Source of the DNA: Deltaproteobacteria bacterium
GTDB taxonomy: Bacteria; Desulfobacterota; JADFXK01
DNA: 5,038 nt
Assembly: GCA_015233285.1 (NCBI GenBank)
Contig: JADFYA010000249.1
Span: 512-5,549 of the forward strand
Direction of reading: 5' to 3'
The notes beneath the pieces are model-generated. The model was not told the DNA's origin. It ran no database searches and saw nothing but the letters and a program-made list of their open reading frames with translations. Of this stretch, positions 1-5,038 are shown in pieces; position 1 is the first letter of the stretch, and each line of letters starts with the position of its first letter. The position numbers and the translations under genes were made by a program.

Positions 1-96
1 AACGCAGAGGACGCGTGAATAAGGGAGGGAGCGCCGAGGTTTTTTGAACTTGGTGAGTATCCTTAACTAAAAGAAAATTTCCGCGTCCTTTGCGTT
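1..96. repeat. Near-perfect inverted repeat at kinase 3' end
   Basis: The first 15 bases (AACGCAGAGGACGCG) and bases 82-96 (CGCGTCCTTTGCGTT) are reverse complements with one mismatch, separated by 66 bases. The right arm overlaps the kinase stop codon at 95-97, so a transcript leaving the kinase would carry both arms and could fold into a long-loop hairpin. The arms resemble the CGCAGAGGACGCAAAG-type sequence that I recall as a common dispersed intergenic repeat in environmental bacteria. That is recall, not a search. The left arm starts exactly at the window edge, so the repeat may extend further left. There is no T-run directly after an arm, so a standard intrinsic terminator is not shown. 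Bases 16-81 hold no gene that I can support. Confidence 0.6.
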
Positions 97-3055
97 ATGC
101 TTTTTGATCGGGAATGCTGAAAATAAAGCTCGACCCCCGACCCAGACTTGACTGACACCAAATGCGCCCCCCATGGCGCTGGACCAGCGTTCTGACATAG
201 GAGAGTCCCATCCCTTCCCCAGGGACATCCTGGTCGCCCACCCGTCGAAAGATCTCAAACACCTTGTCTAAATTTTCCGCGGCGATCCCCCGGCCATTAT
301 CTCTGATGCAAAATATCGTCCGGCCGTCAGCCCGGTCGGCCTGAATCTTGATTTCGCCGGGCCGATTCGGGACCAGGTATTTTATGGCGTTATCTATGAT
401 GTTACTGATGATTTGCTCCATGGCCATGCGGTCGGCAACTATCTCAGGCAGCGGCGGCAGACTGACCTTAATCGTTTTTTCTTCCAGACGATGGGCGAAG
501 CTCTTCAACACCTCCGTGACCAGGCCGGTCATAGCCAGTTTCTCCAGGCTGAGCTCAATGTGCCCCAGTCGGGATAGGTTCAAAATGGCTTTGATCAGCC
601 TGCCCATCCGGGTAGTTGAAGCATCGATAAACTCTAATGCCTCAGGGATGTCCTGTTCGAGCGCGGCGGTAACTTCAGTTCTGGTTGGCTCATCCAGGCC
701 CGGCAGCAACGCCGGACAGGCGGTTCGAACGATACCGACGGCCCGCTGGAGTTCCGCCGCAAATCCCTTCAGGTTGATCAGCGGGGCGCGTAAATCATGA
801 GATACGGCGTAGGCCAAAGATTTGAGTTCCTCGTTAACCTCCATCAATTCCGCGGTTCGTTCCTGGACGCGGATCTCCAATTTATCATGCGCTTCTTGTA
901 AGGCTGCCTCCATTTTCTTGCGGGTGGTGATGTCACGGAGATCGACCACCATTCCGACAAGTTCCCCGGTATGATCCCGATAGGCCGCGGCACTGGCGAG
1001 AACATCAAGCAAGCGTCCATCTTTAGTGTAACGGCGGGTTTCAAATCGGGTCAGTCCCTCCCGCAACGCCCGGGTAATGGCTTTTTGGGTATCCTCCCGG
1101 TTCTCTCCAGGAACGTAATCGATCGACCGGCCCAGAACTTCCTCGGCGGTCCAACCAAAGACCCGGGTGAAGGCCGGATTGACATAAGTTACTCCGCCAT
1201 CCATGCCGTAAACCACAATGGGGTCCGGGGCCGCCTCCATGACCGACCGGTACTTGTCCTCACTAATCTGGAGAGCTGCCAACGCCTGTTGTCTTTCGGT
1301 GATATCGATCCCGACGCCAAAGACATAGTCCAGGTCGCCATTGGCCATTAGGGCCTGGCTGCTATGCCATTCGACCAGGAGTTCACGGCCGTCTTTGGTT
1401 AACAGGTGATTTTGGCTGTAGATGGATTTCCGGGAGGTGCTCAATTTTTGAAAAGAGCCGGCCACCTTTTCCCGTTCATATTCCGGGACCAGGGTGGTCA
1501 GATAATCCCGCTGCAAAATTTCTTCTAAACTGTAGCCCAGGGCTTTCAACATGGCATCATTTAATAACAATATTTCTCCAGACGCACTGACCGCGGCAAA
1601 AAAGGCCGGGGAGGTTTGGATCAAGCTTTTGATGAAATCCCTTTCCTGACGTAGCTCCTGCTCAGCCGACTTCCTCTCGGTGATATCCCGGATTACGGCC
1701 AGCATCCGGGCCCGGCCGCCGATGGAAGCCCGTTTAAGATTTATTTCGACCCAGAAGGTCCGGCCGTTTTTTGTCTTGGCCGGCCATTCGAATAATTGCG
1801 GCTCGCCATGGAAGGCTTTCCGGGCATAATCACGTAGACGCTGGTTTGTATGAGGTGGTTGATCAACATGAAATACCATGGAATTAAGCCCCTTGGCTTC
1901 AGGTTGAGTGTATCCGAACATTTCCCCTAGCTTGCTGTTGACGTCAAGCACGGTTCCGGTTTTGTAATCCAGCACGGCAATCGCATCATTGACCGCGTCA
2001 AAGATGGCCCGGTAGTTTTCCTCCGAAGTCCGGACGGCCGCCTCCATTTGTTTTGGTCCGCTCATATCCCGCATGGTCACCACGATCCCCTGGCGGCGGC
2101 CGGATGAATCCCGATAGGCCGCGGCGCTCAGGCTAACGGGAATAATTCTTCCCTCTTTGTCCCGGCGCCGGGTTTCAAAACAAGGACAGCGGCCTTCTTT
2201 AAGCAGAATGTGAACGGCCCGGTCAGTCACCGGGCTTTCTTCCTGGGGCACAAAATCAATTCTTTGACCCATCACTTCGGCGGAAGTCCAGCCAAAAACT
2301 ATAGTGAAGGCCGGATTTATCAAGATGATTTTACCATGGCGGTTATAGACGGCGATCGGGTCGGGAGATGCCTCCAACACAGATCGATACTTATCTTCAC
2401 TTTCTTTCAACGCCGCTTCGGTCCGCCGCCGCCGCAGGAGTTGCCACATCCCCTCCAGCAGCAAGATCAGTTGCCGGACGTCGGATTCAAGATAATCCTT
2501 ACGTTTGTTGACCAAACCGGCTACGGCGGCCAGTTGCGTACCTTCAAACACGGGGATGCTTAAGTGCCGCGTGACCGGTTCCTGCCCACCGGAGTGTCCG
2601 CCTTTAGCATGCAGGGGCGCGGGCAAGTCATTCAAAACAACCGGCCTTCGGAGACGGGCGGTTTCCCGCCACAGCCCCATTTGTTCCACTCGATGGGGAG
2701 CCGGCCCGCCCGAAACTCTTTCTCGACTCATCACAATCTTTGACCGGCCATGGAAAGTTTGAACTTTTCCTTCTTGGTCTAAGAAGCAGATATAGCCCAC
2801 CTGGCTGTTCGTCAGCTTGATTCCTTCTTCCAGCGTAAAATCAACCAATTGTTCAACTGAGGCGTCGACCATCTGGTTAATCCGGAGAAGGGCCTTTAGC
2901 CGGGATTCATCCATTCGGAAAGATGATTCAACCAGCCGGTCATGCGCGATTTTGCCTTCTAGAAGTTGATTTAGCTCGTCTAATTCGATGCGGGTCGATT
3001 CTAATTCCAACATAGTATTTTCGAGTTCGGTTTCGGGCCTGTCGCGTCTGTCCAT
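95..3055 (-). CDS. Soluble GAF-(PAS)4 sensor histidine kinase
   Basis: Predicted cytoplasmic ATP-dependent sensor kinase of 986 residues that autophosphorylates on histidine and passes the phosphate to an unseen response regulator. Order: N-terminal coiled coil (about 8-50); GAF of the GAF_2 type (about 51-211, ending in a DVRQL...GMWQLL helix); PAS1 (220-332), PAS2 (344-461), PAS3 (471-589) and PAS4 (599-710), each ending in an RD-[IM] or DIT-type motif; signalling helix with QERTAEL (711-745); HisKA with H753 in AVSHDLRAPL; HATPase with N-box N885/N889, G1 DNGRG (919-923), F-box FEIF (933-936) and G2 GEGMGL (946-951). All catalytic boxes are intact, so it should be active. There is no signal peptide, transmembrane segment or receiver domain. 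PAS1 and PAS4 are near-duplicates, and the HisKA hairpin is longer than usual. The start at 3055 is chosen because GGAG lies 8 bases upstream. ATGs at 3082 and 3076 are in frame (nine or seven extra residues) but lack a ribosome binding site. The ligands are not predictable. Confidence 0.93.
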   Translation of the reverse strand: MDRRDRPETELENTMLELESTRIELDELNQLLEGKIAHDRLVESSFRMDESRLKALLRINQMVDASVEQLVDFTLEEGIKLTNSQVGYICFLDQEGKVQTFHGRSKIVMSRERVSGGPAPHRVEQMGLWRETARLRRPVVLNDLPAPLHAKGGHSGGQEPVTRHLSIPVFEGTQLAAVAGLVNKRKDYLESDVRQLILLLEGMWQLLRRRRTEAALKESEDKYRSVLEASPDPIAVYNRHGKIILINPAFTIVFGWTSAEVMGQRIDFVPQEESPVTDRAVHILLKEGRCPCFETRRRDKEGRIIPVSLSAAAYRDSSGRRQGIVVTMRDMSGPKQMEAAVRTSEENYRAIFDAVNDAIAVLDYKTGTVLDVNSKLGEMFGYTQPEAKGLNSMVFHVDQPPHTNQRLRDYARKAFHGEPQLFEWPAKTKNGRTFWVEINLKRASIGGRARMLAVIRDITERKSAEQELRQERDFIKSLIQTSPAFFAAVSASGEILLLNDAMLKALGYSLEEILQRDYLTTLVPEYEREKVAGSFQKLSTSRKSIYSQNHLLTKDGRELLVEWHSSQALMANGDLDYVFGVGIDITERQQALAALQISEDKYRSVMEAAPDPIVVYGMDGGVTYVNPAFTRVFGWTAEEVLGRSIDYVPGENREDTQKAITRALREGLTRFETRRYTKDGRLLDVLASAAAYRDHTGELVGMVVDLRDITTRKKMEAALQEAHDKLEIRVQERTAELMEVNEELKSLAYAVSHDLRAPLINLKGFAAELQRAVGIVRTACPALLPGLDEPTRTEVTAALEQDIPEALEFIDASTTRMGRLIKAILNLSRLGHIELSLEKLAMTGLVTEVLKSFAHRLEEKTIKVSLPPLPEIVADRMAMEQIISNIIDNAIKYLVPNRPGEIKIQADRADGRTIFCIRDNGRGIAAENLDKVFEIFRRVGDQDVPGEGMGLSYVRTLVQRHGGRIWCQSSLGRGSSFIFSIPDQKA
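926..1261 (-). other. PAS4 domain, near-copy of PAS1
   Basis: This part of the kinase encodes residues 599-710, the PAS domain nearest the catalytic core. Aligned by hand with PAS1 (DNA 2060-2398), about 61 of 113 positions are identical with a single one-residue gap. Shared blocks include EDKYRSV, NPAFT, VFGWT, FETRR and SAAAYRD. PAS2 and PAS3 do not match at this level. The six codons for AAAYRD are identical at DNA level (974-991 and 2108-2125). The pattern fits an internal duplication followed by divergence. Confidence 0.8.
2060..2398 (-). other. PAS1 domain with CPC insertion
   Basis: This encodes residues 220-332 of the kinase, the first PAS after the GAF domain. It is the partner of PAS4 in the internal duplication. 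It differs from PAS4 by one inserted residue that creates a Cys-Pro-Cys (C290, C292) directly before the shared FETRR strand. PAS4 has a Leu-Thr-Arg stretch there and no cysteine. Whether the cysteines bind a cofactor or are redox-active cannot be told from sequence. Confidence 0.75.
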
Positions 3056-3063
3056 TATGCCTG

Positions 3064-3067
3064 CTCC
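3064..3067 (-). promoter_or_regulatory. Ribosome binding site deciding the kinase start
   Basis: Read on the minus strand, GGAG is followed by an 8-base spacer and then the ATG at 3055. The alternative ATGs at 3082 and 3076 are preceded by GCGGCCTACTAT, which has no purine-rich Shine-Dalgarno sequence. This favours the shorter, 986-residue protein. Confidence 0.6.
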
Positions 3068-3362
3068 GGTATTCATAAACATATAGTAGGCCGCTTTAGA
3101 ATCTCTGGGCGCACTGCGAAAGCTACACAGCCTCTTGTCGGCATTTTTTAACCTGGTGAATTACAGATCAAATTACCTAACGCTAGCCTGACCTCCATGT
3201 CATTGGCTTTCACCCGGCACCGGGAAATATAATACACGTCTTCCGTGGGTTCAAGCACAAACCAATGGAATCGTTAATTCCTCTCCTGAATCGAATATAT
3301 CATCAGCCTGTCTGCCGTTTTGGTTTTGATGCGATTACAAGGACGGCAATGACGATAATCAC

Positions 3363-3391
3363 TTGACACTATCTCAAAACCACCCTAAGTT
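3363..3391 (+). promoter_or_regulatory. Weak candidate promoter for the membrane protein
   Basis: A perfect plus-strand TTGACA (3363-3368) is followed by a 17-base spacer and TAAGTT (3386-3391), which matches only three of six -10 positions. It overlaps face-to-face with the minus-strand candidate, so the two would compete for polymerase. A second possibility for this gene is the TACAAT at 3485-3490, which gives a short leader but has no recognisable -35. Confidence 0.25.
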
Positions 3392-3396
3392 GTCAA
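3368..3396 (-). promoter_or_regulatory. Candidate sigma-70 promoter for the kinase
   Basis: On the minus strand a perfect TTGACA (3396-3391) is followed by a 17-base spacer and GATAGT (3373-3368), which matches four of six consensus -10 positions, including the important second and sixth. Transcription would start near 3361 and leave a leader of about 300 bases before the kinase. The long leader is a reason for caution, and a nearer unrecognised promoter is possible. Confidence 0.4.
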
Positions 3397-3442
3397 AGTT
3401 GATATCAGATCACCAGTTCGAGGTCGGCGGTATGCGATAGGG

Positions 3443-3475
3443 AAGCGGCCCGGCCCGGCATCATGCCGCGCTTTT
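3443..3475 (+). terminator. GC-rich hairpin plus T4, possible attenuator
   Basis: The segment folds as AAGCG (3443-3447) with CGCTT (3469-3473) and CGGC (3456-3459) with GCCG (3465-3468) around an ATCAT loop, with an unpaired 8-base bulge on the left side. TTTT follows at 3472-3475. It sits about 45 bases before the start of the plus-strand gene, so it would act on leader RNA from any promoter further upstream. The T-run is short and the stem is interrupted, so it is a weak terminator candidate and could be only local GC richness. Confidence 0.3.
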
Positions 3476-3506
3476 CCGACCTATTACAATTTTAACTGCA
3501 AATTAT

Positions 3507-3511
3507 AGGAG
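3507..3511 (+). promoter_or_regulatory. Ribosome binding site of the membrane protein
   Basis: AGGAG lies 9 bases before the ATG at 3521. It is also 6 bases before an in-frame GTG at 3518, which would add a single residue. An out-of-frame ATG at 3514 is only 2 bases from the AGGAG and reads five codons to a stop, so it is not preferred. An in-frame stop TAG at 3506-3508 rules out any start further upstream. Confidence 0.75.
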
Positions 3512-3520
3512 TTATGGGTG

Positions 3521-5038
3521 ATGACAACTGATATTTCCAAAAAGGCCACTATCTTGGCCATAAGATGGACCCTTGGGGTAATGCTGGTCTGTCTGGTGGC
3601 CATGTCGCCCCGCCCGGCTTGTGCGGTTGACCCGGTCAAGAAGTTTAGCGAGAGTATGACGCGAGTGGAATATTCCCTGGGAAAACGGGATAAGATACTC
3701 GACAAAGCCCGCCGCGAATTACCAGAGTCGAAAGAAGAAATTAAAAACTGGATGCACCGGATGGACAAGCGTTATGACGGGTTGTTACTAATTTATCGAA
3801 TCACGCCGCTCCACCCGACGGTCAGGACCGATGTTTTCCGAGCCGTAGACTATTTCAAATACCACGCCGAGGATTTGTTGCTGCCCCTCCAAAACTTGAC
3901 GCAGACTTTCCCGGAAGACGAACTGTTCATTTCTGAAGCCACTGAAAAGCTGCATAATATTAAAGTCGAATATGAAACGGTCCTGCCGGAAAACGCTAAA
4001 CAAGAGATAGACAAGATTATACAAAGATTGGTGATAATGAAGTCCGGCTATGCCGAGGTGTCGAAAGATATTGCCGGGCAGAAAAAAATTGTGCATGATT
4101 TTATCGCAAATATTGAACAAAAGCAAACTGATCTAAGTAAAAGGTTCCAAGACGCCATGCGGCGAAATATTCTCCATAGATCGCTCTCAGTGGTGAATCC
4201 GATGTCATGGGGCCACCATCTTGATGAGGCCCATGGCTGGCAGCTTGGTTTTTTGTACATCCTGATGGAACTTTACTGTTATGAATATGTGCCCTTTTCC
4301 GAACTCATATCTGCGGCCGGATTTATGGCCCTGGTCTTAATCCTGGCCTGTCATACGATACTATCGCGGTTGGACAAACGAATTCCGGGAACTGCGCTCA
4401 AGCGGCGTTTTTTTTGTCCCCTCGTCTGGTTATCCCTGGGCTTGAGCATGGCCGGTCTGATCTTGTTCACCCGGTTGCCATCCCTTTCTATTTACATGAC
4501 GATTACAGGTGTTTTGGTTGGTTATGGGCTGGTTAAGCTGGCCTGGAATCTACGAATAGGCGCACCGGCGGCACCACCTCCGGCCGACTCGGGGTCAATG
4601 GATGATTCAGGAGCAGCCGCGGCGTCACCCAAACCGGAACCGGTTTTTTTGCAGCCGCTCTGGCTGGTCTGCTCGGTAGGTGTTTTGCTTCTGAATCTAG
4701 CCGTGCCTCAGATTCTGCTGGTGCCGATTTTAATCTTCTTTTTTTTGTTCGCCTGGCGAGCCTATCGCCGGATGGCCGGGATTGAGCCGGCCTGGGAGAA
4801 GACCATCAGGCAGGTTATCCTGGGTCTTATTCCGGTGGCCATCGCGCTCGCGATATTTGGTTGGGGTAAGTCGGCCATAGACATCGTCACCGTTTTCCTG
4901 ATCATTTGTCTGATCTGGCAACTCAGTTTTGGGATCAGTACGGCTTTGAAAAAGTTGGAGTTGATTCCGCCCGAGATTCCGGCCTGGTTGTGGTTGCGCT
5001 ATGTGTGTCAGCAACTAGGCCCGCTGGTTATCTTTACC
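3521..5038 (+). CDS. Large membrane protein, probable MscS-type channel (5' part)
   Basis: Open for 506 codons to the window edge, so the C-terminus is missing. Residues 1-35 form a signal peptide (basic start, hydrophobic core, cleavage likely after ACA at 35; no lipobox). Residues 36-255 are a mostly charged, helical, probably periplasmic domain with coiled-coil-like stretches (about 140-215). About eight hydrophobic helices follow: 262-282, 298-317, 322-342, 377-393, 396-413, 431-449, 452-472 and 486-506. Positive loops (283-297, 413-430, 474-480) put alternate loops in the cytoplasm. An Ala/Pro/Ser-rich linker (346-375) separates helices 3 and 4. This secreted domain plus multi-helix array is typical of large MscS relatives such as MscK, which release solutes on osmotic downshift. 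The MscS pore helix and beta domain are not in the window, so the assignment is inference. It could be another envelope transporter or an uncharacterised membrane protein. It is divergent from the kinase. The start has AGGAG 9 bases upstream. Confidence 0.85.
   Translation, partial: MTTDISKKATILAIRWTLGVMLVCLVAMSPRPACAVDPVKKFSESMTRVEYSLGKRDKILDKARRELPESKEEIKNWMHRMDKRYDGLLLIYRITPLHPTVRTDVFRAVDYFKYHAEDLLLPLQNLTQTFPEDELFISEATEKLHNIKVEYETVLPENAKQEIDKIIQRLVIMKSGYAEVSKDIAGQKKIVHDFIANIEQKQTDLSKRFQDAMRRNILHRSLSVVNPMSWGHHLDEAHGWQLGFLYILMELYCYEYVPFSELISAAGFMALVLILACHTILSRLDKRIPGTALKRRFFCPLVWLSLGLSMAGLILFTRLPSLSIYMTITGVLVGYGLVKLAWNLRIGAPAAPPPADSGSMDDSGAAAASPKPEPVFLQPLWLVCSVGVLLLNLAVPQILLVPILIFFFLFAWRAYRRMAGIEPAWEKTIRQVILGLIPVAIALAIFGWGKSAIDIVTVFLIICLIWQLSFGISTALKKLELIPPEIPAWLWLRYVCQQLGPLVIFT
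4556..4645 (+). other. Ala/Pro/Ser-rich linker in the membrane protein
   Basis: Residues 346-375 contain APAAPPP, a DSGSMDDSG stretch, a run of alanines and KPEP. They are low in hydrophobicity and likely disordered. Positive-inside reasoning places the linker in the cytoplasm between helices 3 and 4. It divides the membrane region into a three-helix block and a second block of at least five helices, which suggests two joined membrane modules. Confidence 0.55.

Larger units (their letters stand above)
3361..3399. repeat. Inverted repeat ACTTGACA / TGTCAAAGT
   Basis: ACTTGACA at 3361-3368 and TGTCAAAGT at 3391-3399 are reverse complements apart from one extra A, with 22 bases between. Both arms coincide with the potential -35 hexamers of the divergent promoters. 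The symmetry may simply reflect two consensus -35 boxes pointing opposite ways, or it may be an operator for a dimeric regulator. The sequence does not separate these. Confidence 0.4.
3056..3520. other. Divergent intergenic control region
   Basis: About 465 bases separate the divergent starts of the kinase and the membrane protein. I found no convincing gene or RNA gene here. Candidate elements are the TTGACA/TGTCAA inverted pair at 3361-3399, an 8-base palindrome TGATATCA at 3400-3407, a GC-rich hairpin at 3443-3475, a TACAAT -10-like hexamer at 3485-3490 with no matching -35, and a TATAAT at 3228-3233 also without a good -35 at normal spacing. Bases 3083-3220 show nothing I can name. The length leaves room for regulated promoters in both directions. 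Confidence 0.6.

Noticed and set aside
348..800. 150-codon plus-strand open frame
   Set aside because: It lies wholly antisense to the conserved HisKA/HATPase part of the kinase, and its translation is Ser/Arg-rich with no recognisable motif.
971..1351. 126-codon plus-strand open frame
   Set aside because: Antisense to PAS4 and the end of PAS3. The kinase frame there has strong PAS motifs, and this frame has none.
2210..2762. Two overlapping plus-strand open frames
   Set aside because: Both are shadows of the GAF-PAS1 region of the kinase, without domain signal.
3204..3219. Sigma-54-like TGGC and GGCA with GG-N10-GC spacing
   Set aside because: The spacing fits but the -24 and -12 elements each match only partly (TGGCTT, CGGCA), so it is too weak to call in an unscanned intergenic region.
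3213..3224. CCCGGCACCGGG palindrome
   Set aside because: The two-base centre gives a very short stem-loop with no T-run after it, so it is not a terminator.
3228..3233. Perfect TATAAT on the plus strand
   Set aside because: There is no -35 match at 16-18 bases. The nearest, TTGGCT, is at 19 bases with four of six matches, and the leader would be about 280 bases.
3514..3531. Five-codon leader-type open frame overlapping the start of the membrane protein
   Set aside because: Its ATG is only 2 bases from AGGAG and the peptide has no attenuator-like codon run, so it is most likely chance.
3484..4260. Three minus-strand open frames
   Set aside because: They are antisense to the membrane protein, whose signal peptide, helical domain and ribosome binding site support the plus strand.

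Overview
The window holds two large, divergently arranged genes separated by a roughly 465-base non-coding region. On the minus strand is a complete soluble sensor histidine kinase of about 986 residues (GAF, four PAS domains, HisKA, HATPase). On the plus strand is the 5' part (506 codons, open at the right edge) of a large secreted-then-membrane-spanning protein. It is most likely the N-terminal portion of an MscS-type mechanosensitive channel whose diagnostic pore domain would lie beyond the window.

The organism is probably a Gram-negative environmental bacterium, and my best guess is the Desulfobacterota / former Deltaproteobacteria. This rests on moderately GC-rich coding sequence, the PAS-rich soluble kinase with a GAF_2-like sensor, and the long MscS-like protein with a signal peptide. 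It is recalled family knowledge, not a database match. No RNA gene, insertion sequence, CRISPR array or phage gene was seen.

Layout, left to right: 1-96 carries a near-perfect 15-base inverted repeat whose right arm overlaps the kinase stop codon. 95-3055 (minus) is the kinase. 3056-3520 is the divergent control region. It contains a TTGACA/TGTCAA inverted pair that could provide back-to-back -35 elements, and a GC-rich hairpin followed by four T residues just upstream of the right-hand gene. 3521 to the right edge (plus) is the membrane protein.

A possible link is that the kinase and the envelope channel share one control region and could be co-regulated. The kinase has no transmembrane segment and no receiver domain, so it would sense a cytoplasmic signal and pass phosphate to a response regulator encoded elsewhere. 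No direct functional connection is visible. I did not find a clear undescribed system here. The most notable points are the near-duplicate first and fourth PAS domains, the enlarged HisKA hairpin, the inverted repeat at the left edge and the structured divergent promoter region.
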